Translations under genes and position numbers: made by a program | Shown here: positions 43,147 to 52,514 of the stretch, piece by piece | Layout of the letters: each line of letters opens with the position of its first letter | Numbering within the stretch: the stretch's first letter is position 1 | The notes under the pieces: model-generated | Database searches by the model: none | Told to the model about the DNA's origin: nothing | Seen by the model: only the letters and a program-made list of their open reading frames with translations | Source of the DNA: Methylocystis sp. SC2 | Lineage (GTDB): Bacteria; Pseudomonadota; Alphaproteobacteria; Rhizobiales; Beijerinckiaceae | Direction of reading: 5' to 3' | DNA length: 64,000 bases | NCBI RefSeq assembly: GCF_000304315.1 | Contig: NC_018485.1 | Span: 2,388,501-2,452,500, forward strand

Positions 43147-44891
43147 GCCAGCGTTCTCTCATGCGCGAGATTCCCCGAGCGCTGGCGTTCGCTCGCCACA
43201 TTCCGCTCAGGAAAGTTATCCGCAGACTTACGCTCGACGCGAAACGCCGCATTGCGCAAAGCTCGCATAATGTCGCCCCAGCGCCGCCGCCTCCTGTGGG
43301 CGCATGCAAAGCGCTGAGGCCGCCGTTTGCCCCGCGGCGCGGCAAGGTGCGGCGCGTCCCCGAGGGACGGGTTTTCGAGTTTCTCGGGCGTCGGATTTAT
43401 GCGGGCGACATCATCGACTGGCGCGCCGGCGGAGAGGGTTCGACGCACCAGCTATGGCGGATGAACCTCCATTACATGGAATATCTTGAGGAGGTCGACG
43501 ACGCGGATTTCATCGATTTGGTCAGCCAATGGTTCGACGCCAATCCGCCTTACCGACCGCATTACTGGGCCGATAGCTGGAACAGCTACGCACTGTCGTT
43601 ACGCATTGTCGTCTGGATGCAGCAGTTCGCCTTGCGCCAAGAGCGGCTTGGCATTGAGATGCGCGACAGGCTTCTTTCGTCGCTCGCCCAGCAGATTCGG
43701 TTTCTCGAAAACAATCTCGAGACCGATATAGGCGGCAACCATCTCGTGAAGAATCTCAAGGCGCTCATTCTCGCTTCGACCCTGTTTAAGGGCGACGAGG
43801 CGCTGCGATGGCGCCGACGGGCGCTGCGGATGCTGGCGGAAGAGATTTCCACACAGATCTTGCCTGACGGCGTTCATTATGAGCGCTCGCCATCTTATCA
43901 CTGCCAGGTGTTCGCCGATCTCCTCGAATGCCGGCACGCCTTGGGGAATGATCCGCTCGAGGGCGCGCTCGACGCGGCGCTCGACCGTATGGCGCAGGCG
44001 ACGGCTGATCTTGCGCATCCCGATGGCGGCGTCGCGCAGTTTAATGACGCGGGATTGACGATGGCCTATTCGCCAGCCGAGTGTCTCGCCGTCTATGGCA
44101 GCATCTTCAACCGTCAGCCGGCCGCGCGCGCGCACTTTGAATTTCCGCACGCCGGCTATTTCGGATGTAGATCCGGCGATAATTATTTCATTGCGGATTG
44201 CGGGCGGATCGCGCCGGATGACTTGCCTGCGCATGGTCACGGCGACGTCCTGTCCTTCGAATGGTCTATCGGTGGTCGCCGGTTCATTGTCGACCAAGGC
44301 GTATTCGAATACCTGGCGGGAGAGCGCCGACGCGCGGCGCGAAGCGCGGCGAGCCACAATACGCTTTGCCTCGCCGGCGCGGATCAGGCGGATTTCTTTG
44401 GAGCATTCCGATGCGGGCGCAGGCCCAACATTGACCTGCGTCTTTGGCGACCTCACGCAGAGGGCTTCGTTCTCGAAGGATCGCATGATGGTTACAGTCA
44501 TCTGCCGGGCCGGCCAATTCATCTGCGGCGTTTCGAGATCGGTCCGGGCGAACTTGACATCACAGATCGAATTTCGCCGAGCAGTGTGCAGGGCGGCGCG
44601 ATCAGCTTTCTCCTCCACCCGGAGGTCGTTGCGACGATCGAAAACGGCCGTTGCGTTCTGGAGTGTGGCGGCAAGCAGATAAGTTTCACGTCGAGCTTGC
44701 CGGCGACCAAGGAGCCCGCGGTCTGGTGGCCGGACATGGGGACCGAGTGCGCAACAACCCGTCTGGTCATAAAATTGCCGCCGGGTGTGGAAGAGTCGCA
44801 AATTCGATTTGCGCAGGACCATCAAAATCTTGAGCGAGGTGCCGCATTTTCCGCCACGGCGCTGACCGCAGAATTGCAACAAGAGGGATAA
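43143..44891 (+). CDS. Heparinase II/III-family protein
   Basis: A 582-residue protein with an alpha/alpha-toroid N-terminal part (WRMNLHYMEYLEE, HYWADSWNSYALSLRIVVWMQ, DIGGNHLVKNLKAL, then YERSPSYHCQVFADL) and a beta-sandwich C-terminal part (LPAHGHGDVLSFEWSIGGRRFIVDQGVFEY). The family comprises polysaccharide lyases acting on uronic-acid polymers; members inside capsule loci are probably involved in polymer turnover or epimerisation. No signal peptide is clear. I use GTG at 43143, which overlaps the previous stop; ATG 43161 is the alternative. Confidence 0.9.
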   Translation: MSQRSLMREIPRALAFARHIPLRKVIRRLTLDAKRRIAQSSHNVAPAPPPPVGACKALRPPFAPRRGKVRRVPEGRVFEFLGRRIYAGDIIDWRAGGEGSTHQLWRMNLHYMEYLEEVDDADFIDLVSQWFDANPPYRPHYWADSWNSYALSLRIVVWMQQFALRQERLGIEMRDRLLSSLAQQIRFLENNLETDIGGNHLVKNLKALILASTLFKGDEALRWRRRALRMLAEEISTQILPDGVHYERSPSYHCQVFADLLECRHALGNDPLEGALDAALDRMAQATADLAHPDGGVAQFNDAGLTMAYSPAECLAVYGSIFNRQPAARAHFEFPHAGYFGCRSGDNYFIADCGRIAPDDLPAHGHGDVLSFEWSIGGRRFIVDQGVFEYLAGERRRAARSAASHNTLCLAGADQADFFGAFRCGRRPNIDLRLWRPHAEGFVLEGSHDGYSHLPGRPIHLRRFEIGPGELDITDRISPSSVQGGAISFLLHPEVVATIENGRCVLECGGKQISFTSSLPATKEPAVWWPDMGTECATTRLVIKLPPGVEESQIRFAQDHQNLERGAAFSATALTAELQQEG

Positions 44892-44895
44892 GCGG

Positions 44896-45081
44896 ATGCT
44901 ACGTAGCGTATATGAGCACAGCCCCTATCGCTTTGCAGACAAGGGGCAGCCGCTCGACTCGATCAATGTTTTCCTAGAGCAGCGTGGGTACAAAGTTAGC
45001 TCCGCGCGCCACAATGAAATGAACGTCGAAGAATACGACGATTTCGTCGCGGTAAGGGCGTCCAACGAGATGTCTTCATGA
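44896..45081 (+). CDS. Small coupled protein of unknown function
   Basis: A 61-residue soluble, acidic-to-neutral protein (NVFLEQRGYKVSS, then MNVEEYDDFVAVR). I know no family. It is probably real because it is fitted between neighbours: the ATG is 4 bases after the heparinase stop with GAGG upstream, and its own stop overlaps the next ATG by 4 bases (ATGA). It may interact with the heparinase or the fused oxidoreductase. Confidence 0.65.
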   Translation: MLRSVYEHSPYRFADKGQPLDSINVFLEQRGYKVSSARHNEMNVEEYDDFVAVRASNEMSS

Positions 45082-47207
45082 AACAGGTTGAACAGAATTA
45101 TCGTTCAGGGGAACTGCGCGTCGCCGAGGTGCCTGCGCCGCGCGCGGGCGCCGGCCAAATTTTGGTGGCGACCCGTGTGTCGCTGATCAGCTCCGGCACC
45201 GAGAAGCAGCTGATGGACCTTGCGAAAGCCTCGCTCGCCGGCAAGGCGATGGCGCGCCCTGATCTCGTGCGCCGAGTGGCGCGCAATGTTCAGCGCGACG
45301 GGCTGAGGCCGACGATCGAGAAGGTGTTCGCAAAACTCGATACGCCAATTCCGCTCGGATACAGTCTCGCTGGCGAAGTCATTGAAGTGGGCCGCAACGT
45401 CACCGGCTTTTCTGTCGGCGATCGCGTCGCCTGCGCCGGGGCGGGATTCGCGAATCACGCCGAGGTCAACGTCGTTCCCAAAAATCTTGCGGTGCGCATT
45501 CCAGAAGGCGTCGACGACGAGGACGCGAGTTTCGCGACCCTCGGGGCTATTGCGATGCAAGGCGTGCGCCTCGCCGAGACCACGCTCGGAGAACGCGTCG
45601 TCGTAATGGGCCTCGGCCTCATCGGCCTCATCTCCGTGCAGTTGCTCAAAGCCTGCGGATGCCGTGTCTTGGGTTTCGATCCGATGCCGGAGCGGGCCGC
45701 GCTTGCGCAAGAACTCGGCGCGGATGTCGCGGTGAGCTCCGCCCTGACGGAGAGCGTGGCGAACTTCACGCGCGGCTATGGCGCGGATGCTGTGTTGCTG
45801 ACCGCCTCGACCAAATCCAACGAGCCAATCAATGTCGCGGCGGAGATCAGCCGCTTGAAGGGGCGAGTGATCGTTGTCGGTCTCGTTGGCATGACTCTCG
45901 ATCGCGAGCCCTTCTACAAGCGGGAGCTCGAACTGAAGCTCTCATTGTCCTACGGTCCGGGACGCCACGATCCGGCCTATGAGATTTCGGGGCATGACTA
46001 TCCTCTGCCTTACGTTCGCTGGACCGAGCAACGCAATCTTGAGTCGTTCCTCGAACTGATCGGCGCGGGCCGGGTGACGCCGAAGCGGCTCCTGACGCAT
46101 CGCTTCACGATCGCCAACGCAGAATCCGCTTATAGAGTGATGGAGAAGGGCGAGCCGCATCTCGCCATGCTGCTGACGTACCCCGAGGCGACCCCAGAAG
46201 GCGTCACGCGGCTGATTCAACGCGCGGCGCCAAAGAAGGCGAAGAAGGACGGAAGTCGCGTGTCCTTCATAGGACTGGGGAATTACGCCAAGAGCGTCCT
46301 GCTTCCCGCCGTGCGCAAGGCGGGCGGGGTCACGCTGAGCCATGTGGCCACATCGACCGGACTGAGTGCGGGGCATGCAGGCGAGAAGTTTGGATTTGCG
46401 TCTATCGCGACGGACGGCGACGCGATTATCGCGTCCGAGGACACGGACACGGTTTTTATCGCGACGCGCCACGATTCCCACGCGAGACTCGCCGCCGATG
46501 CGTTGATGGCTGGCAAGCATGTGTTCTGCGAAAAGCCAATGGCGATGAATGGCGACGAATTGGCCGAGGTCGCCGCGGCGGCGGCGGCGGCGGACACAAT
46601 TTTCACCGTCGGCTTCAACCGGCGCTTCTCGCCGCTCCTGATGAAGGCGAAAGCGGCGCTCAGTCCGCGCGCCGGGCCGCTGGTGATGCTTTACCGAATC
46701 AATGCCGGCGCCATTCCCGGCGACAGCTGGATCCAGCGAGACGAGGGTGGCGGCCGAATCGTTGGTGAAATATGTCACTTTGTCGATACGCTGACTTATC
46801 TTTGCGGCGCGCTCCCCGAGGAAGTGTCAGCGGTCGCGGCCCGTGATCTCGCGGATGCGGTTTCGATACTGATCAAATTCGCGGACGGATCGACGGGAAC
46901 GATCGTCTATTCTTCCGTCGGCGATCCCAACGTGCCGAAGGAGTATCTCGAAATCTTCGCGTCCGGCCGCGTCATTTTGCTCGACGACTATCGTCAGCTG
47001 CGCGTCACCGCCAACGGGAAGTCGACCTCGACGAAGGGCGCGCAGGACAAAGGACAGCTGGCGCTCGTCGACGCTTTCCTTAAGGCCGCACGGGGCGGCG
47101 AGGACGCGCCAATCCCCCTTCGGGAGCTGGTCGCTGTGACCGAGACGACTTTCGCGATCGAGGAGGCGATCCGCACCGGATCCGTCATTGTCATCGGGAC
47201 CCAATGA
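45078..47207 (+). CDS. Fused zinc-alcohol-dehydrogenase-like / Gfo-Idh-MocA oxidoreductase
   Basis: A 709-residue two-part protein. Residues about 1-370 are a medium-chain dehydrogenase (SLAGEVIEVGRNVTGFSVGDRV, then VVMGLGLIGLISVQLLKACG). Residues about 390-705 are a Gfo/Idh/MocA sugar dehydrogenase (VSFIGLGNYAKSVLLPA, the conserved FCEKPMAMN). Such bi-domain proteins occur next to heparinase-family genes in many surface polysaccharide loci and probably oxidise a sugar or sugar nucleotide. It is coupled to the 61-residue protein. Confidence 0.9.
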   Translation: MKQVEQNYRSGELRVAEVPAPRAGAGQILVATRVSLISSGTEKQLMDLAKASLAGKAMARPDLVRRVARNVQRDGLRPTIEKVFAKLDTPIPLGYSLAGEVIEVGRNVTGFSVGDRVACAGAGFANHAEVNVVPKNLAVRIPEGVDDEDASFATLGAIAMQGVRLAETTLGERVVVMGLGLIGLISVQLLKACGCRVLGFDPMPERAALAQELGADVAVSSALTESVANFTRGYGADAVLLTASTKSNEPINVAAEISRLKGRVIVVGLVGMTLDREPFYKRELELKLSLSYGPGRHDPAYEISGHDYPLPYVRWTEQRNLESFLELIGAGRVTPKRLLTHRFTIANAESAYRVMEKGEPHLAMLLTYPEATPEGVTRLIQRAAPKKAKKDGSRVSFIGLGNYAKSVLLPAVRKAGGVTLSHVATSTGLSAGHAGEKFGFASIATDGDAIIASEDTDTVFIATRHDSHARLAADALMAGKHVFCEKPMAMNGDELAEVAAAAAAADTIFTVGFNRRFSPLLMKAKAALSPRAGPLVMLYRINAGAIPGDSWIQRDEGGGRIVGEICHFVDTLTYLCGALPEEVSAVAARDLADAVSILIKFADGSTGTIVYSSVGDPNVPKEYLEIFASGRVILLDDYRQLRVTANGKSTSTKGAQDKGQLALVDAFLKAARGGEDAPIPLRELVAVTETTFAIEEAIRTGSVIVIGTQ

Positions 47208-47214
47208 GGCGGTG

Positions 47215-48171
47215 ATGAAGCCAGGGGCTGCGATCGAAGCTGTATGTGACAAGACGACGGACGATCGACTGTCGATCACCGCGATTGTCCTCGCATTCAA
47301 CGAGGAGATCCATATTCGCCGTTGCCTCGAGCGAATTCTTCCGCACGTTCAGCGCGTCGTCGTCGTCGATAGCTTCTCCACTGACAAAACGGTCGAAATC
47401 GCGCGGGACTTGGGCGCTGAAGTCCTCCAACACCCGTTCAAGCATCAAGCCGATCAGTTTCAGTGGGCGCTCGATACGCTGGACATCCAGACCGACTGGG
47501 TGCTCAAGCTCGATTCAGACGAATATCTCGAGCCGAGCGCCCAGGAGTGGTTGCGGCAGAAGCTGGTGGACGTTCCTGCCGACGTTACGGGACTCGAGTT
47601 CAAGAGGAAGGTCATTTTCCAGGGACGATTCATCCGTCACGGTCGGTACTATCAAACCGTGCTCTTGCGTCTGTGGCGGCGCGGCTGCGGCGCCATCGAA
47701 CAGCGCTGGATGGACGAACACGCCATTCTTCTTCATGGGCGGTCGACTAGGGTCGATGCTGGCGATCTCGTTGATGACAATCTCAACGATATGACCTACT
47801 GGATCGATAAACATAATCGCTACGCGACCCGCGCGATGGTCGACTTCATCAACCGTGAGCATCCCATATTCTGGAAGGATGAGCGGATCAAAGATACCGA
47901 CTCATCCGCGGGCAAAAAGCGCTTCCTGAAGAATAGCCTCTACGCTCGCGCGCCCCTTTATCTTCGCGCCTTCCTCTTTTATGCGTATCGCTATATCTTC
48001 AGACTCGGCTTCCTCGACGGTCGTGAAGGTCTGGTCTTTCACTTCATGCACGGCTGCTGGGTCTTCATGCTGATCGACGCAAAGATCGACGAGGCGCGCC
48101 GTTTCATCCGTGCGCATGGGATCGAAGCGTTTAAGCAACATCTCGTCGACCGGCATCGAATACAACTTTGA
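47215..48171 (+). CDS. Family 2 glycosyltransferase
   Basis: A 318-residue GT-A enzyme (WaaE/KdtX-like). Motifs: ITAIVLAFNEEIHIRRCLE, VVVVDSFSTDKTVEIA, then the metal-binding LKLDSDEYL, and a C-terminal amphipathic region (YARAPLYLRAFLFYAYRYI) that could rest on the membrane. The start at 47215 has GAGG upstream, 7 bases after the previous gene. Confidence 0.9.
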   Translation: MKPGAAIEAVCDKTTDDRLSITAIVLAFNEEIHIRRCLERILPHVQRVVVVDSFSTDKTVEIARDLGAEVLQHPFKHQADQFQWALDTLDIQTDWVLKLDSDEYLEPSAQEWLRQKLVDVPADVTGLEFKRKVIFQGRFIRHGRYYQTVLLRLWRRGCGAIEQRWMDEHAILLHGRSTRVDAGDLVDDNLNDMTYWIDKHNRYATRAMVDFINREHPIFWKDERIKDTDSSAGKKRFLKNSLYARAPLYLRAFLFYAYRYIFRLGFLDGREGLVFHFMHGCWVFMLIDAKIDEARRFIRAHGIEAFKQHLVDRHRIQL

Positions 48172-48185
48172 GAGGCTGAGCGGCG

Positions 48186-49370
48186 ATGCAATCCGCGAGC
48201 GCAGGCCAGAAACCCGTCGTCCTGACGTTGCTCGGCGCCTATTGGCCGGGGAACGATGCGGCCGGTCCAAATCAAAGCTTCAAGGGCCTGGCGACCGCGT
48301 TGAAAGAGCAGTTCGACTTTCTCGTCGTCGCGCGCGACAGAGCCTTCGGCGCCGACAAGACGGCTGCTTCGACCGGGCGGTGGGTCGATTGCGGCTTTGC
48401 GCGCTTTTGCTATTGCGACGTTTCCCCGCTCACGGGCGCGATCGCGCTCGGCGAGATCATGCGTTCGACGCCTCATGACCTCGTCATGATGAACGGATTT
48501 TTCGACCGCGAGTTCACATTGCCCGCGCTCGCGATGCGGCATTTTGGACACGTGCCGCGCAAACCCACAATCGTTTCGGCGCGCGGTGAATTCGGATCAG
48601 GCGCCCTCGGCTTGAAATCGCTGCGGAAGAACATGATGCTGACGCTGACGCGCCGTGCCGGCCTGCATCGCGACGTCTGGCTGCACGCCACCGGGCCGGC
48701 CGAGGCCGCCGACATCGCGCGGGGCTATCCACACAGCAAGGGCGTGGTGGTAGCGCCGAACGTCCGGGTTCTCGGACCGCTCCCGCCGCGGCCTGAACGA
48801 GCAAGACAAGGAGCGGAACTGCGCCTCGCTTTCGTCGGACGAATCTCGCGCGTCAAGAATCTGGACTACGCCATCCGCACGCTGAGAGACGTGCGGACGC
48901 CGGTCACATACGACATTTTCGGGCCTGTGCAGGACGCCGACTACTGGGCGGAATGCCAGAAGCTGATCGCCGCATTACCGGCGCATGTTTCGGTGAGGCT
49001 GAAGGGCGAAGCGCCCAATGAGGAGATGACGCGCATCCTCGCCGGTTATGATCTCTTCTATCTCCCGACAAAGGGCGAGAATTTCGGACACGCAATCCTG
49101 GACGCGCTGGAGGCAGGCACGCCGGTGCTGATCTCCGACCAGACGCCGTTTCGCAATCTTGAGGCCGCGCAAGCCGGCTATGATCTGCCCCTCGAGGAAC
49201 CGGCGCGCTTCTCCGCTGCAATTGACGCGTTCGGCGGCAAAGACCCGGAGACGCAAGACAAGTGGCGCAGCGCCGCCCGGGCCGCGGCGGAGCGGACGGT
49301 GCAAGAGAGCGACGCGCGCTCGCGGAATTTGGCCATGCTGAAAGCCGCCTTGAGGCAAATCGGAGATTAG
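48186..49370 (+). CDS. Family 4 glycosyltransferase
   Basis: A 394-residue GT-B protein. It opens with VLTLLGAYWPGNDAAGPNQS and has the donor-site segments RLAFVGRISRVKNLD and LPTKGENFGHAILDALEAGTPVL. Specificity cannot be told. It follows the family 2 enzyme by 14 bases and precedes the next gene by 2. Confidence 0.88.
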   Translation: MQSASAGQKPVVLTLLGAYWPGNDAAGPNQSFKGLATALKEQFDFLVVARDRAFGADKTAASTGRWVDCGFARFCYCDVSPLTGAIALGEIMRSTPHDLVMMNGFFDREFTLPALAMRHFGHVPRKPTIVSARGEFGSGALGLKSLRKNMMLTLTRRAGLHRDVWLHATGPAEAADIARGYPHSKGVVVAPNVRVLGPLPPRPERARQGAELRLAFVGRISRVKNLDYAIRTLRDVRTPVTYDIFGPVQDADYWAECQKLIAALPAHVSVRLKGEAPNEEMTRILAGYDLFYLPTKGENFGHAILDALEAGTPVLISDQTPFRNLEAAQAGYDLPLEEPARFSAAIDAFGGKDPETQDKWRSAARAAAERTVQESDARSRNLAMLKAALRQIGD

Positions 49371-49372
49371 CA

Positions 49373-50536
49373 ATGGAAATGATACGCCGAACCGTGGACA
49401 AGACATCTGGGAGTTGCGGCGAATCCGCCTCTCTGCGCATTCTTTTTGAGGGTGCGCTTTGGAGTGGCAGCGACTCGTATGCGTATGTGCGGGCGTTGCG
49501 TCGGGCCGGACATTCCGTGACTGCCATCGAGGCGGCGAATTTTCTACCGACAGGATGGCGCTCCAAATGGCTGCGCGGCCTGCGCCGCATCCTGGAGCCT
49601 TGGCTCATTGCGGAATACGAGCGGGCGCTGATCGACATGGCCCGCCATCTGTCGCCGCAATTGTTCATCGGCTTCAAGGCCAATTACGTCACGCCCGCCG
49701 CGATGCATGTGATCAAAGATACGGGCGCGGTCGCGATCAATGTCTACCCGGATGTGAGCTTCATGGCGCAGGGTCCGCGGCTGCCGAAGACCCTGCCCTT
49801 ATACGACTGGGTGTTCACGACGAAGACTTTCGGACTGAAGGATTTGGAGTCGACGCTCGGCGTCCGCAACGCCTCGTTTTTTCCACCGGCGTATGATCCA
49901 GAGGTTCATGCTCCCTGTGAGTTAGATGCGGCGGACCGCGCACATTACCAAGCCGATGTCTCGTTCATCGGAAGCTGGTCGCCGAAGAAGGAAATGGTGA
50001 TGGCGGCCCTGGCGCAGGCCATGCCGGACGCTCGTATTCGTATCTGGGGCAACACATGGGATAGGGCTTCATCCGAGAGCCTTCGAAGCGCGATTGAAGG
50101 GCGCGTCGTGACTGGGCTCGAATACGCAAAATGCGTCCGCGCGTCACGCATCAATCTTGGGTTACTCAGTGAACAGGTGCAGGGGGCGTCGAGCGGAGAT
50201 CTTATTACGCACCGGACCTTTGCAATGCCCGCCTGCGGAGGATTCATGCTCCACGAACGAACCGCTGAGATCACGCAATATTTCGAGGAGGGGATCGATT
50301 GCGCGCTATTCAGCGACAACGAAGACCTCGTCGCCAAAGCGCGGTATTACCTCGACCATGAATCTGAACGCGCCTTTGTGGCCGAAGCAGGCCGGGCTCG
50401 GGCGCTTCGCTCAGGATACTCCGTCGACGCACGCATTCAGGAGGTGCTCTCGCGGTTTGAAATCATCGCGGCCCGGAAGCGTCGCTCCTCAGGGGTTTCC
50501 GAATCTGACAACCCTTTCAACCGGGGAACAGGATGA
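49373..50536 (+). CDS. CgeB-like glycosyltransferase
   Basis: A 387-residue GT-B-type protein of the CgeB/glycosyltransferase-1 group. Seen: LRILFEGALWSGSDSYAYVRA, YDWVFTTKTFGLKDLES, then VSFIGSWSPKKEMVMAAL, and a C-terminal RTFAMPACGGFMLHERT segment, the usual CgeB signature of a transferase donor site. It overlaps the polymerase gene by ATGA. Confidence 0.85.
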   Translation: MEMIRRTVDKTSGSCGESASLRILFEGALWSGSDSYAYVRALRRAGHSVTAIEAANFLPTGWRSKWLRGLRRILEPWLIAEYERALIDMARHLSPQLFIGFKANYVTPAAMHVIKDTGAVAINVYPDVSFMAQGPRLPKTLPLYDWVFTTKTFGLKDLESTLGVRNASFFPPAYDPEVHAPCELDAADRAHYQADVSFIGSWSPKKEMVMAALAQAMPDARIRIWGNTWDRASSESLRSAIEGRVVTGLEYAKCVRASRINLGLLSEQVQGASSGDLITHRTFAMPACGGFMLHERTAEITQYFEEGIDCALFSDNEDLVAKARYYLDHESERAFVAEAGRARALRSGYSVDARIQEVLSRFEIIAARKRRSSGVSESDNPFNRGTG

Positions 50537-52038
50537 CGGTCCAAAGCGGGTTTCTTCAAGAACAGGGTGAAAGCTCTCGGCGCGACCGCTCGCTCGAGAC
50601 GACGGGCGCGGAGTTTGCAGCGCTCAGTTGTCTGGCCGGCGCTTACGCGATCAGCGAAGGATTTTTGGGGCCGGAGAGCTATGATTCCGTGAACTTCTAC
50701 GGACCTATGGCGCTCATGGCCATCCTGGCGCGGGGGGCATGGCGCATGCTCAGATCGAACTCCGCGAACATCTGGGCGGCGCTTTTCTGGTTTAGGATTT
50801 CCACGATCGTATACTTTGGATTTGGCCAGTTCGCGCCTTTTATCATGAACGATGCGTCGCTCCTCTATTTGAACAAATACTATGCGCCCCAGCCACAAGA
50901 GATATTAAAGCTCAATCTGTTGGTCGCCTTGGGCGTCATCGCAGTCCTTTTGGGCGCCCAAATTTACGCCAAGATCGCCCCTCCGCGGTTTCAACAGATG
51001 ATGGCGACGCCGCAAGAACATGCGCAGAGCATGCGGCGGACCGGCTTGCTGCTTCTTTGCATTGGCGGCGCCATTAAATATCTCTATGTCTTTCCCCAGG
51101 CGATGGGCTGGACCACAGACGTGCTTCCCGGCGCTGTCGCGATGCTGAGTTCGCTATCGCTCGCCGGCATTTATTTGCTCACGCTGTGGGCGCTTTCGAT
51201 ACGTAACTGGACGGCATTGTTTTTTATTTCCACATTTGTCATCGTGGAAATGACATCCGGCCTTCTTTTGTTTACCAAGGCCGAAGCGATGCTTCCGCTG
51301 ATCGTCTATCTCATTGCGATCATCTCACAAAAAGCATCGCTCCAAAGGTTTTTGTTGGCGGCGGCGTCCCTCGTTTTCCTGTTCATGTTTTTGGTGCCGA
51401 TCGTTACCCAGGGACGAGATGAGATCAACCGCCGCAGCCCGGAGCGGGGCCAGGTCAGCATTGCCGAGCGTTTAGAAATTATCTGGAGCGTGGTGACTGC
51501 TCCCGAGCAGTTCGGGGAAGAGCAGAATAGCCTGCTGCGGATCAGTTATCTGAGCCCCGCAACATTTGCGATCGCGCGCTATGACGCCGGACAGCCGGCT
51601 GCGACTCTGGACCTTATTTGGGTGATCTTCATTCCTCGTTTCATTTGGCCCGAAAAACCAATACTTGATATTGGCAAGGCATTCTCCACCGAATACTCAG
51701 GAATGATACGAGAGAATTCGGTGGCGCCCGGAATTTTCGCCGATCTGTATTGGAGCATGGGGTGGTATGGCTTAGTATTTCTTGTCATGCCCTTCGGCTT
51801 ATTGTTCGCTTATTTCTCGCGCTTTGCTCAGAAAGTTATGCATAAAGCACAATATACCTATATGCCAGTCCTTTTTCTCATGATGCGCTGGGGCCTGACG
51901 ATTGACAACGCGACATTAGGCTTATTAGGAGGCGCCATTCTAATATTTGCGCTGCAAGCCCTCCTAATGCTCGTCGAGCGCGCAAGGTTAATCACTTCTG
52001 TTCGTGGCGCAACTATGCATGGAGCCCGGGAGTGTTAG
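50533..52038 (+). CDS. O-antigen/capsule polymerase-like membrane protein (Wzy role)
   Basis: A 501-residue protein with about 10-12 transmembrane helices and a large loop containing the acidic/basic segment GRDEINRRSPERGQ. Near the C terminus, FIPRFIWPEKPILDIG and APGIFADLYWSMGW resemble O-antigen polymerase family proteins. It would join repeat units on the periplasmic side. No other polymerase candidate is seen in the locus. Coupled to the CgeB-like gene by 4 bases. Confidence 0.8.
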   Translation: MTVQSGFLQEQGESSRRDRSLETTGAEFAALSCLAGAYAISEGFLGPESYDSVNFYGPMALMAILARGAWRMLRSNSANIWAALFWFRISTIVYFGFGQFAPFIMNDASLLYLNKYYAPQPQEILKLNLLVALGVIAVLLGAQIYAKIAPPRFQQMMATPQEHAQSMRRTGLLLLCIGGAIKYLYVFPQAMGWTTDVLPGAVAMLSSLSLAGIYLLTLWALSIRNWTALFFISTFVIVEMTSGLLLFTKAEAMLPLIVYLIAIISQKASLQRFLLAAASLVFLFMFLVPIVTQGRDEINRRSPERGQVSIAERLEIIWSVVTAPEQFGEEQNSLLRISYLSPATFAIARYDAGQPAATLDLIWVIFIPRFIWPEKPILDIGKAFSTEYSGMIRENSVAPGIFADLYWSMGWYGLVFLVMPFGLLFAYFSRFAQKVMHKAQYTYMPVLFLMMRWGLTIDNATLGLLGGAILIFALQALLMLVERARLITSVRGATMHGAREC

Positions 52039-52514
52039 AAACTCTATTTTGTAAACGAGCGCGGGGCCAGATCCATGCTTTGCAGGCGTTACGCGCAGGT
52101 ACCACGAGATTCGTGGTCATCCTTTGGCCCGCGGCGACCGAGGACGCTCCACGCACAGCTTGGGTCGCAGTGCTGAAATTCGTCACAAAGTGCGGCTACG
52201 GCATCGCGTCGACGGCGCTTGTGATCGGCGGGACACTGTCAGATTGGCGCGCAAAGGTGCTCGGCGCCAGCATTGTTCTGTTATTGGGCGACGTGTCTTT
52301 TAGCATCTACCTCATCCATCACCCGCTGATTGGCCTTCTCTCCCACGCAATGAGTCACCGCGATACGTCTCCTCTTTTCGCTTGGACGGCTTTCGCCATA
52401 ATGATGACGGCGAGCGCTGCCGCGGGCGTTGCTTTGCATATCTGGGTCGAGCGCCCTCTTATGAGCTTTTTCCGCAAACGCGCGCCCCTTTACAACACGG
52501 CAGGATCAACTTAA
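52032..52514 (+). pseudogene. Internally deleted acyltransferase-3 (OafA-like) gene
   Basis: A 160-codon frame from GTG at 52032. The first 40 codons resemble the opening of acyltransferase-3 proteins (HALQALRA, then a hydrophobic run). The last 100 match their C-terminal helices (LGDVSFSIYLIHHPLIGLL, then HIWVERPLMSFFRK). Normal family length is 350 or more, so the central helices with the catalytic His are missing. The frame is open and overlaps both neighbours, so it may still be translated, but an active enzyme is unlikely. Confidence 0.7.
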
